Positions 44,170-54,846 of a stretch of DNA of 64,000 nucleotides are shown here, one piece after another. Both the position numbers and the translations under genes were made by a program. Each line of letters opens with the position of its first letter. Position 1 is the first letter of the stretch. The notes beneath the pieces are model-generated. The model did no database searches, was not told the origin of the DNA, and saw only the letters and a list, made by a program, of their open reading frames with translations. This DNA is from Parastagonospora avenae f. sp. tritici 18332-5 (taxonomy: Eukaryota > Ascomycota > Dothideomycetes > Pleosporales > Phaeosphaeriaceae): the NCBI GenBank assembly GCA_022559985.1, contig JAFJTR010000069.1:1-64000 (forward strand), read 5' to 3'.

Positions 44170-46636
44170 ATGTTCAGGCCGTCACAGAGCCCGCGAATAT
44201 CATGCTTTCTGGTTCTACTATTCATAGCGCAGAGTATCGATGCGAAGTCGCTATGGGCCTCATTTCCTGCAAATGGTAGCGGGATCATCAACACGACCTA
44301 TCCAGTTGGAAATGGACGACTCGCTGCGATGCCAATTGGTCCTGCAGGGCACGAGACATTGACCTTGAATTTGGATTCTCTTTGGTCTGGAGGCCCATTC
44401 GAAGTCAATGTGAAGCCTTCTTTTTCTCCACGTTCATGCATATACTGACCTTTGAATGTAGAGTTATACTGGTGGCAATCCAAACTCTTCTCGGGCACCA
44501 GCTCTGCCGGGGATACGCGACTGGATCTTTACCAATGGGACCGGAAACGTCACTGAGCTTGAGGGCAGCAATGACTTTTACGGATCCTACCAAGTGCTGG
44601 GGAATCTTACTATCGCTATACCTTCCGTACATGAGAGTAGTGCTCCGGTCTCGAATTACATTCGGGCGCTCGAGATAAGCAAAGGTGTCCATACGACGAA
44701 CTTCAGCGCTCAGTCAAACGACTTCGAGACCAGCATGTTCTGCTCGTTTCCCGACCAAGTCTGCGTATACACTGTTCGCGCATCACAAAAACTACCTGCT
44801 TTGAAAGTAAGATTACACAATGATCTGGTAGATCCTGAGCTACAGAATGTTACTTGTGGACTAAACCATGTGCGAACGCGTGGTCTCACGCAGCTTGGAC
44901 CGCCTGAAGGCATGCGATACGACGCGATCGCACGGCTTGTGTCTGGAACGAATGCAAAGGCGACGTGTGAAGATAGCACAAGCGTTCTTACCATCGAACC
45001 ACAAACTAGTACCACGAATGTAAGCATAGTTATCGGCGCCGAGACCAACTATGATGCGAAGAAAGGAACCGCCAAATATGGCTACTCCTTCAAAGGAGAA
45101 GATCCAGGGACCGCAGTGGAAGCTAGAACGCTCAAGGCTGCGGCGAAGACCTTGAAAGAGCTACATACTGCACATGTGGAGGACTTTTCTACCCTTACGA
45201 GTCGATTTGAGCTGTTCCTACCAGATACACTGAAATCGGCCCGAATAGAGACATCGGACCTGACCCGACGCTACAACGCAAACGTTACGACAGGAGATCC
45301 ATACCTGGAGAGCTTGCTTTTTGACTACGGAAACTATCTCTTCATTTCGAGCTCAAGATCAGGCTCCCTTCCACCGAGCTTGCAGGGGAGGTGGGCTGAT
45401 AACATCACTGCTTCTTGGTCTTCCGACTACCACGCAAACATCAACATCCAAATGAACCACTGGATGGCGGATCAAACTGGCCTCACGGAACTACAGTCGC
45501 CGCTCTGGGACTACATGGCCGATACTTGGGTTCCCCGGGGCAGTGAAACTGCAAAGTTACTCTACGATGCGCCCGGCTGGGTGATCCATAACGAGATGAA
45601 CATATTCGGACATACGGGAATAAAGAGCGATGCCCAGTGGGCCAACTATCCGGTGGCGGCAGCATGGATGATCCAGCATGTATTCGATCACTGGGACTAC
45701 TCACGAGATGGTGAATGAATGAAGAGACAAGGCTACCCCATGATAAAAGGTGTGGCCGAGTTCTGGCTCACTCAACTACAAGAGGACTCGCATGATGGCG
45801 ATGGTACACTCGTCGTGAATCCCTGCAATAGCCCAGAACATGGCCCAACTACATTTGGATGTGCGCACTACCAACAGCTCATCGATCAAGTGTTTCATGC
45901 TGTCCTTTCCGTCAGCACCATCGTCGACGAGATGGACACTGCATTCCTCACCGAAGTGTCCAGCTCGCTCGAGCGTCTCGACAAAGGCTTCCACATCGGC
46001 TCCTGGGGCCAGATCAAAGAATGGAAGCTCTCTGACTCCGACGAGTATGAATTCATTAACGACACACATCGCCACCTCTCAGAGCTGAATGGCTGGTATC
46101 CAGGCTACTCGATCTCCTCATTCATGAAGGGCTACTCCAACGCCACCATCCAGAACGCCACCAAGCAGAAACTGTACAGCCGCGGAGAAGGCAAAGGACC
46201 AGATGCGAATGCCGGCTGGGCGAAAGTATGGCGCTCGGCGTGTTGGGCCCGGCTCAACGAGACTGAGCGCGCGTACTTCGAACTCCGATATGCTATTGAC
46301 GAGAACTTTGCGGGTAACGGGTTTTCCATGTACAAGGGGCTCAACGCACCGTCTCAGATTGATGCAAATTTCGGATTTTATGGTGCGGTTTTGAGTATGT
46401 TGGTCGTTGATATGCCGTTGGCTTTTGGTGATGAAAGTACGCTGACTATTGTTCTGGGCCCTGCGATACCGGCGGCTTGGGGCAATGGTAGCGTCAAGGG
46501 ACTGAGACTGAGAGGTGGAGGGTCTGTTGACTTTGGGTGGGACAAGAAAGGTCTTGTTACGTGGGCTGAGTTGTGTGATAGGGAGGCGCCGCTGCGGATT
46601 ATTGATAAGGAAGGGATATTACTTACTGGGATGTAA
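44170..46636 (+). pseudogene. GH95 alpha-L-fucosidase with an internal TGA
   Basis: Exon 1 is 44170-44409 and exon 2 starts at 44462. The 52-nt intron joins GGPFEVN to SYTGGNP. A signal peptide (about 1-25) is present. The catalytic region is intact: NINIQMNHW (the two Asn-containing catalytic motif), NPCNSPEHGP with the general acid Glu, HRHLSELNGWYPG and PSQIDANFG. About 804 codons match the family length. At 45716-45718 a TGA lies between DYSRDGE and MKRQGYPM. The family normally has Trp (TGG) at this spot, so this is a single G-to-A nonsense change or a base-call error. The downstream 305 codons are otherwise undamaged. GH95 enzymes release alpha-1,2-fucose, for example from xyloglucan. 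Confidence 0.88.
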
Positions 46637-46911
46637 GCCCCGATAGTGTTTGCGACTGAGCTTCATCTGTTATTTTCCGTTTGTTAATCAACGATCGGGC
46701 ACTCACTTGTTTACAGTGTCAGAGCCGGTATAAAGAGTAATAGTAGAGTCGGTAATCTCATTTCGATGTCTCGAGACAACCTCGTGATATGCACAAGAAA
46801 ACCTATTCCAATACAATTGCGCCCCATTTCTGCTTGGATTCATTAAACTCCAGTGTCGCCCAAATACAGCATTGACAAGACAGTACAAAATAGCGTCGTA
46901 GAATGCTAAAA
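46637..46911. other. short convergent intergenic region
   Basis: 3-prime ends of the GH95 gene and the small orphan face each other here. Confidence 0.5.
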
Positions 46912-47373
46912 CTAGCTAAGATACCTCAAACTTGAGTTCTGCCAGGGTGTGGAAACGTATAACGTCGATAAGAAGCCAAAGACAAAGAACGCCCGGTTGA
47001 CGACTCCGAGGTTGTCTAGGCTTAAAGTTGCTAAGAACACATCGTCACTCCCGCGACTTTCTTCTTCAGTTTTGAATTTGGTCTCGGTCTCTTGGTCGAC
47101 GAAAAGTGACACCTGGTTCTTGCCCTTGGGCAGCCGTAATTCTTTGTAATCATTCGGCTCTGTCGGAGCTAATCAGCGCAGCCTTCACTACGAAACAACT
47201 TTCTTACCTCTATCTACATCTCCTTTTCTTCGGATGTGTACGTCGCCACTGTCCGCATTATACACGATGACACGATCCCAACTTCTGGTCTTCTGATACT
47301 TCCTCAGGTGCTGGGGTTTGGCTGGGGTTTTAGTGCCCGCGCTAGCGACGTTATTCTGAGATGTTGCATGCAT
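46912..47373 (-). CDS. small orphan protein (two exons)
   Basis: Exons 47373-47208 and 47159-46912 join at a 48-nt phase-1 intron (GGTAAG donor, GACAG acceptor) into one 137-residue frame. The N-terminus is Lys/Arg-rich, followed by WDRVIVYNADSGDVHIRRKG, a Glu/Thr-rich segment, and a hydrophobic stretch VNRAFFVFGFLSTLYV near the C-terminus. That stretch could be a membrane anchor or a beta-rich core. I do not recognise the family. The good splice signals and preserved frame across the junction support a real gene, but there is no homology support. Confidence 0.5.
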
Positions 47374-48573
47374 GAAGTATAGTTCGGGAAGGCTTGTTGA
47401 AGAATATGTCGACGGAAGTGCAGAAAGATCTGACTAGAAGTGATAACCGATCGGAAATGATGCGATTGATGTAGCAGAATTGAATCAGATACTATGCTTC
47501 AAAACGCTATGCTCTGATCTCTTGTATGCTGAATGATTCGACTGGAAACGAGGGGTATTCATACTCGAATGCGACAATGCTTACCAGTTCCAGCCGCAGA
47601 CGTCTCTGAATCCTGACATTGTCCTCATTCAGTAGGTGTCAAGCGATTCTTCCCAGGGCGCAATTCAATCCCTGTCAGGGAGAAAAAGGGCAACCTACGT
47701 ACGGAATCGTTGGTCATGATGAAATCCGCGGTAATGGTGGCGGCGCAGCGATGCAATGTCGCCTGCAGGGCACGCGGAACTCGCCTGTCTTGCCTTATCG
47801 CTACTGCTGATTATGCGCAGCCATGCTAGAACTCGAATCCTATTGGCATGTACAAATGGCTTCATCAAAGTGATGCGGTCAGCTGCAGTTTGTGAAAGTC
47901 AAGGATCGAACAAGGCTGAGTCAGCCTTTCCCTCTCAACTGTGGAGGCGCAAGACTGTTCCAGAACGAAGGAAGACTTGCATGATAACCATTTTTGAATC
48001 TGTGGCTGTAAATGGAGGACCCTTTGATGGTTCTTGGGTGTTATGACCTCTCAGCTCTCGCCCCAAGCTTAAGCACGGCCGACCAGGATGTAGGTGTGAC
48101 TGCTTATCGCCCCCACACCTTCCCAAAGTTGGCCCGCACACATATCATGAACAGGTGGCCCACCCGAACCTTCTTTGCGAAACTCGCCTAGTTCAGGCGG
48201 TGAACCATAGAATGGAGTGTTATTCTTGTTCCTGTTTGCGCATCCGATCTCAAATGCTCCCCGTCAGACCCATCTTCAGCTGTATTTTCGCTGATCCTTC
48301 AACCTAGCCTGTTCATATGGCAGAGCCCGATTCGCATGGTTGGTTGGTGCAGTTCAGACCATGTCCCGCGTCAGCCGCCACACGTTACGTTCGGTATATT
48401 GACTGATTTTGAGGCTCTGTAATATCCCCAGGCAAAGCTCGAATACACTAGGCTGCGCCCACAGCCCATATTCCAGACATGGACTGGCATACTTATACGG
48501 TAGTAGCACTGGTCAGGCCACGAAATTCAACATCCTGTCTGAAATTAAGAGGGACCTTAATTACTTTCCTACC
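47374..48573. other. 1.2-kb intergenic region
   Basis: Divergent upstream region of the small orphan and the second patatin-like gene; no gene seen. Confidence 0.5.
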
Positions 48574-50383
48574 ATGAGCCTATCACAGAGTGCAATATCC
48601 TCTGAAGTCCCCACCTCTTCGGGCGACGAAAGCTCTAATACCAATGAATCATCATCACGATATAATCATATGCCCCCAGTTGCAAAATCCGAGCTCTCAC
48701 CTGATATGGCTTGGAGCGAACAGAATCTGCTCAGTCTCGGTATGAAAATGTAAATCAAGTAGATTGATCAATTGCTGAATGCTTGACAGATGGAGGCGGT
48801 ATACGGGGCTATTGGACACTTTTGGTCCTTCAGCAGCTTATGAAATATATTGCCAAAGAGGAACTCAAGCGCAAGGATGACGATGAGGAACATCATAGCT
48901 TCTTCCCTTCACAGTTTCCGGAGCACGTGACCCAGGGTGAATTTGATGTAGATGAACGCAGAAAACAGCAAGCTGCTCCAGGAGCCCGCGTCTTCACGTG
49001 GGAGTACGTCCGTGAAGCTCGAAAGTTTCTACCATGTCACTACTTCGACTACATATGCGGCTCTAGCACTGGCGCGTAAGTCTGCGTGCTCTGCATCCCT
49101 GAACCACGATTACTCAAAATACTCTAGACTTATTGCTATTATGCTCGGAAGATTTCGCATGCCGGTATGGGATTGCCTTCGAGAATACGAGAAGATGAGC
49201 CACTCGATATTTGGCAAACCTCGCCTTGTGTCCCAAAGAAACATCGGCATCGTGAGGTGGCCGAAGTATAGCTCGACTGCTCTAGAGGAGGCATTCCAGG
49301 AAGTTACCGCAAGAAGAGGGGAGCGAACGGCACGCAGTATCGACAATGTGACATTTCCTTCCCCGCCGGGGATCTGTAAGACGTAAGTACCTGGCAACTA
49401 TTCGAATTTTATTGACATTCCGTACACGAAAAATTTCAAGCGCTAAAGTCTTCTACAGATTCGTCACAGCATTCGCCTATGAACGCAAAAGGAATGCACC
49501 TGTGTCAGAAATGCGACTATACCTTCTTCGTACGTACGAGCATGAAAGAAGAGAGGGTCTTATATTGAGGGGCAAACGACGTACCAATACCGGAACAGTC
49601 AACGAAGGAGACAGAAACTACGGATCAGCTGATAATTGGCCGATCTGGCGCGTAGCGCGTGCTGCCACTGCAGCGCCAATGTACTTCAAAGAGTTACCAG
49701 AGAGAAGAAACGTACTTCAGGGTAAGACAACGATTTATTTCTCGGATGGTGGATTCGGTCATACAAACAACCCTACCTTTGAGGGTATCACAGAGATTAA
49801 GGCACTTCACGGCAACAAGAGCCTTGGTGCAGTTGTAAATGTGGGGACATCGCGGAAGAAGCTCAAGGCCGGTGGCAAGGGTATCTTTAAGAGAGTGCAT
49901 ACCTCATTCGATCGAGTTACAGATCCGAAATACGTCGCTGAGAAGGTCGATGCATTGGAACTTTCTGCATACTGGCGTTTCAATGACGAAGACGGCATCG
50001 GCGTCGACCTCGACGAATGGGAGCCAAATGGATACTTTTCTAAGCATCCTGGTGCCAAGACTCTGGAAACGATCGAGACAAAATTCAACAAATGGGCGAT
50101 GGATGGAGACAACAACAAACACCTCAGAGACTGCGCCAAGGAACTGGTAGCAAGGAGACGAGCGAGAGCCAGGAATGTCGCCAAATGGGAAGTGTATGCG
50201 ACCAACGCGTCCTTTGCTTGCATCTACGATGATTGCCGAAAAAAGCCTTTCACGGACCGAAAAGAACTCAAAAACCACATTCGAGATGGTCATGCCTCTT
50301 CAGACTCTGAAGTCCAAAGCATGGTGAAGCGTGCGACAAAGATGTGGCAATATCAAATACCCCATAGAAACTCGGAGACTTGA
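48574..50383 (+). CDS. patatin-like phospholipase with C2H2-type finger at the C-terminus
   Basis: Four exons: 48574-48739, 48790-49075, 49128-49382 and 49459-50383. They total 1632 nt and 543 residues. Splicing restores LLSLDGGGIRGYW (oxyanion loop, Asp56) and the nucleophile GSSTG (Ser148). The dyad Asp is in SDGGFGHTNNP. Between the loop and the nucleophile is an insert rich in Lys/Asp/Glu. At residues 490-514 there is a C-x4-C-x13-H-x4-H arrangement that looks like a zinc finger. Two introns lie at the same codons and phases as in the patatin gene at 16.6-18.6 kb (before LIAIMLGR and before FV after CK), so they share ancestry. Likely a cytosolic or nuclear acyl hydrolase. Confidence 0.88.
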
Positions 50384-51482
50384 ATAGCTTAGCAGTGGTT
50401 CTTTGATGTTGCAATAGCTGTTACAAGATACCCATGTTGTTTCAAGTATGTTATCAAATCCTGGATGAGAGCTGAAAAGACCTAACATACCACGAAGAAC
50501 GATTATAAGAATTCATCTGCGAATCTGTTTGTGCTTCCCCCATCTCATTGTACTGTATATACTTTTTTTCCATTCGACACCACGAATTAGATATCTGTTC
50601 ACGTCTCTTGGGGGCTTAATACATCGATCAACGATCGAGCAGAGGTCTACACTTTCCATGCAGAGGTCAGAGTTGTCAAGCTCATCACAGGCAGTAAATA
50701 TATAGCCTGGCTTCCGTAGTACATCGCATATCATCTGCCTTGAGCAAGATAACTGCAACAAAAGTCGCGTTGAGTAAGCCCATGCTTCATGTGTGTCATA
50801 CAAGGGCATGCGTTTGGAACTCTTCCCGGGAACAGTCACAAGGCAAATTGAACCCATAGTAAAAACTACAAGGCCGGGTCCAAGCGACCCCAGCCCCCGA
50901 GTTTTGGGGCGGTGCGGCTGATACCTGAGGCAGCTTTCATGCACGCCAAGACGTGCGTGGCTTGCGTAGCTTGCGAAGTCGGGTGTGCGCAAGCATACTC
51001 ACTTCTACACCGCACCATCCTTGATTCTTCTCTAGTCACGTTCAAGGTTCATTCTCATCCGGTATCCGCCTCTTTGATGCCACCAGGTGCGTTTGTACAA
51101 CGTGATCGAGGACTAAAGTCGTGGTCGACTGTTCCGTGAGCCCCACGTGGGCAGCGTTCAGCCTGGTCATGGCTTTGGCCCAGCTGAGAGACGACCTCAC
51201 GCATTTCAATCGCAAAACTTTGGCGCAGCTTTTAGTCATTCCCTTCTACTTTCGACTGATTTCGAATATTCACATCGGCGTAATGAATTTATGCGGCGTA
51301 CATACCATGCATACTGATACTATCTAGCGGTTGTTGTCTCTGACAACAACAGTATGCGTTCGAGTTGGCACACTGCCCTATTATCGACTCTATCATTTCA
51401 ATACAGCAGCTCCTATCAGAAAGATTGCATCCATCGCATCAGACCATCCAGGATCACCCCGGTTACTGTATGCAGTGACCCT
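50384..51482. other. 1.1-kb intergenic region
   Basis: A minus-strand frame of about 114 codons (50857-50513) with seven cysteines exists, but it has no signal peptide or domain. I do not call it. Confidence 0.4.
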
Positions 51483-52282
51483 ATGGCGAGCGAGAAAACT
51501 TACAGAGCTCCAATTCATCTCTATAGCTGTAAGCTATAAACCGACTTCAGGATGCGCTTGGGTACTGACAGGACCAAAGTGTGCTATTCTTGCGGCCGCA
51601 GTGATCGGGTCGTTTTCATGGACCACCATCGATCAAGCCTATTGGCTGACTCACGGATTCTGGCATGGCAGCCTTGTGCTGTCCGTTTTAGGTCTTTTGA
51701 TCGCCGCCCAGCAAGTCACGGTGTTGAATTTTCTTGGGCCGATGCCGTCACCAAAGAAGACCAGACAGAGAGAGAAGTGTCTAGAGCGTTATCTTCCCGT
51801 GCTCTTAACAAAAGATCACTCAAGTTACCATCCAAGACAGAAGATGGTGTTTGCGTGGCAGTGTCCGCTCATGTTCATGTCGTATTCGGTTTGCTCATTT
51901 CTCGCTGGTATCACTATATTAGTATGCACACCTTTGATTCAAAGAGAAGGCGGGTGGAATGATGGATGTAATGTGAGTAACACCAGTATCAGTAAGAAGT
52001 AGCACGACTGACATGCTGGAGATTGCAGTCATGTACCTATCAGTTTGCGCTGTAGCAGGAGCCACCTTCATCTTTTGTGGCTTCTGGATATACCACTATG
52101 TCGACCTCGGGCTCGATGAGAATCACGACGGTAGCGACGTTGAAGAAGCTGATGGCTCAGGCTACGAGATTGTACAGTCAAGCAGGGCTATCCCAACACA
52201 TGTTGAGATGCTCACCCAGCCACTCAGCTTTGGCGTTTCTGGCAACTATTCAGGCTTCGATGCGAAGCGCGTAAATTACTGA
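51483..52282 (+). CDS. orphan multi-span membrane protein, 5-prime end uncertain
   Basis: The main frame covers about 51550-51967 and, after a 61-nt intron, 52029-52282. Hydrophobic segments include AILAAAVIGSF, GSLVLSVLGLLIAA, PLMFMSYSVCSFLAGITILV and SVCAVAGATFIFCGFWIY, so three to four transmembrane helices are likely. A polar loop with PSPKKTRQREK separates them. The C-terminal tail is acidic and cytosolic-looking. No ATG exists in the main frame upstream; an ATG at 51483 lies in another frame, and a first intron is needed that I could not place. Family unknown. Fungal genomes contain many such short membrane proteins of unknown role. Confidence 0.5.
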
Positions 52283-52854
52283 CTTTTGTTGCTTGAAGAC
52301 CTCAAGATGTCGCTTACTGTCGCTCTTCATAAAGTACAGCTGGATCGACGGTCCGAAAACATTGTGTGTACATCTGTCAGATTATATGATGAGATGGTAG
52401 TGATGTGATCTTGATGATATTGATGATTGTTGTTGTGTCTCCCGTGTCTATTGTCTCGGTTCTGACGATTTCGTGTTCTCGTGCGCTACCGGTACGGTAA
52501 CTTAAGCTAAGTGGTCCCTGCTCGATTATAGAGATCCGACCTTACTTTAGCTCGTTCTATCTGACAACATCAGTGATGTCGACGCGTAGTCGACTGGCCT
52601 TAGCTGGAAGCCATCGAATTGAAAATACAATTGAAGCAGACCCGAACTGTTACGACGTAAACTAAGGAGCCAATTAGGCTGCTTGATGATTCAATGATCA
52701 AACCCGATGGTGTTCAATGCTCTCAGATAAACGTTAGTCAAATTCATTACTGGAGCCCTTTTACAAAATCGGTTGATAGAAATATGGTCATCCGTCGATA
52801 ATGCGAGATGGTCTCATTGGTGCACATATGTTTGCTGATAACGGTCTGTAAAAG
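52283..52854. other. convergent intergenic region
   Basis: 570 bp between the 3-prime ends of the membrane-protein and galactose-oxidase genes; no gene seen. Confidence 0.5.
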
Positions 52855-54846
52855 CTACACACTGAGCTTGATGATCTTCCCCACACTAGGCGTACCCGTA
52901 GCATCCATCGCAAACAAGAGCCAATACCCTGGAAGAGCAACTCCTGGATCAGCCGGCACAGTAACTGTGAAGCTTGTTCCGCTACCGGTCGGCGTCAATG
53001 GAACCCTCCGCTGATCAGTATCAACAGTATGCGTTACAGTGCCGAAGCGGATGAGTGAAAACTTCGTAACCCCCGAAGAAGTAGTAATACTCAGGGTGGC
53101 ACCAAGCTTGGCAGACGAAGCCACACTGTTGATAGTCGGTCGCGTTCGTCGCGTACCATCATTGTTGAGAAGATAAGGCGGTATGAATATCTCTGCGTCG
53201 AAGTGATTCGACTCTGCATTGCCGCCGTACTGTGTGCATGGACCACACAAGCCACCACCTCCGTTGAAGACTGTAGCATCGGCCATGAGGAGAGCGACGG
53301 AGTGGTAGTTGCGCGGTATGGCCATGGGATTCATTTGCGTCCATTGACCTGTTGACGGATCCCATAGTTCAGAGACCAGGGCTGAAGTACCGTCCGTGAA
53401 GGGTTTTGCGTATGCTTGACCACCGGTGACGAAGACAGTGCCATCAGGTAGAACAACACCGTTCGCGAAGGAGCGGGCGTAGGTCATGCTTTGCGTCTTT
53501 GCAACGGTCGCAGTCGTCTTCGGGCTGCCTATGGTAATGACATAAGCATTCGTGCGGGCGGCACTGTTCTCGTAGTCGGCCGCCCCACCAGTGGTCAGTA
53601 TTTTTCCAGCGACTGCATCATACATGACTGCGTTTCCGTTCATAGCGTGACCATCATCTAGTCTCTTTCCGGCCCCTGTCGTGGAACCACTTCCAGTTGT
53701 GTCATACCAATTCATGGCAATGGAAGGACCAGCTTGAAACACGGTTTTGTTCCTCCATGCAAACAGCCACGCGTGATTATCTGCTCGCCACACACCACCA
53801 GCATCATTGGTCAGCATAGGACTGACTAGCGCCCCTGATAGCAAAGACCAGGTGTTCGCAGTAGGATCGAAGATCTCGCCATTCTTGCCACCTCTAGCTC
53901 CACTCCATGAGCCGCCAATAGTAAAGACGCGACCATCTGAACAGGTAGCGCTGGACTGGTACCCGCGTGCAATTTGCATATTTGACGCTCCCGACCAGGC
54001 ATTGCTTGACGGATCATACAAACTCGTTTTTGCAGCACTATCCCCGCCCGTAACAACGATCCGACCATTGAAATCAAGCGATATGCCCGGACAAAACATG
54101 TCATGTTCTGTATTCGACACTTGTAGTTCGCTGGATCCTCCCGTTGTTGGATCGTAAATGGCGGTCTGTGTTTTGCCCTGATCCCCGCCGAAATTGTCTT
54201 TCGCATAAGATGACCATACAAGGATTTTACCACTGGTGAGAAGTGAGGCAGCGGCCGGAACCAAAGGGAAGTCAATAGTCTTCTCCCATACACCTTTCCC
54301 GGTCACTGGTGGCGTATAGGGCGTCGGCGACGAGTTGACGACATCTTGGAAGACATTGACCTCCGCGATTGAGGTCCATGGGTTGCTTGCCTGTTGTGCT
54401 TCGGTTGTTGCTGTAATCTTTACATATCTTGCTGGTCTGGTGACAAATGTCGTCTTCTTGGTGGTTGCATCGCTATTGTATGTACCAAGCGCAACAACTA
54501 GCCAGGTAGTGTTGTCGGTGGAAATTTCAATCTTATGTCCTCCTATCCTGCCATTGCCACTGGTTGCCGGCCTTGGCTGGATGCTGATAGCTTGAACGTT
54601 GTACGTAGTCTTCATATCTATGGCAATCCAATTTGGCAATGGATCGGCTGGGGTTGGGGTGAATCTCGAGTGCCAAAGTGTTGACGCGTTGCCATCAAGT
54701 ACCCTCGCGGGCTCGTTGCCCGTTTCGAAACTATCCGCAGTGGCGCTCCAACCATTTCGACTAATGGCGACAGAAGCTGACAAGGCTGCATTGATGCAGA
54801 GAGAGCTAGCAAGGAAAGCAGAAACGTCAAGGCCAAGCTTGACCAT
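52855..54846 (-). CDS. galactose oxidase (AA5), secreted, with CBM32-like domain
   Basis: Single exon, 663 residues from the ATG at 54844-54846; an upstream in-frame extension has only a TTG. After a signal peptide (about 1-24) comes a discoidin/CBM32-like domain (about 28-170). Kelch repeats forming a seven-bladed propeller follow, and the DUF1929 C-terminal domain ends the chain. The copper-radical residues are recognisable. Cys in MFCPG and Tyr in ARGYQSS make the crosslinked cofactor. The stacking Trp is in GGSWSGA. The axial Tyr and adjacent His are in PRNYHS, and the second His is in THTVDTDQRR. The enzyme oxidises the C6 hydroxyl of galactose or related alcohols and releases hydrogen peroxide. 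The galactose-binding module favours plant galactosides as substrate. Fully intact. Confidence 0.95.
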   Translation of the reverse strand: MVKLGLDVSAFLASSLCINAALSASVAISRNGWSATADSFETGNEPARVLDGNASTLWHSRFTPTPADPLPNWIAIDMKTTYNVQAISIQPRPATSGNGRIGGHKIEISTDNTTWLVVALGTYNSDATTKKTTFVTRPARYVKITATTEAQQASNPWTSIAEVNVFQDVVNSSPTPYTPPVTGKGVWEKTIDFPLVPAAASLLTSGKILVWSSYAKDNFGGDQGKTQTAIYDPTTGGSSELQVSNTEHDMFCPGISLDFNGRIVVTGGDSAAKTSLYDPSSNAWSGASNMQIARGYQSSATCSDGRVFTIGGSWSGARGGKNGEIFDPTANTWSLLSGALVSPMLTNDAGGVWRADNHAWLFAWRNKTVFQAGPSIAMNWYDTTGSGSTTGAGKRLDDGHAMNGNAVMYDAVAGKILTTGGAADYENSAARTNAYVITIGSPKTTATVAKTQSMTYARSFANGVVLPDGTVFVTGGQAYAKPFTDGTSALVSELWDPSTGQWTQMNPMAIPRNYHSVALLMADATVFNGGGGLCGPCTQYGGNAESNHFDAEIFIPPYLLNNDGTRRTRPTINSVASSAKLGATLSITTSSGVTKFSLIRFGTVTHTVDTDQRRVPLTPTGSGTSFTVTVPADPGVALPGYWLLFAMDATGTPSVGKIIKLSV

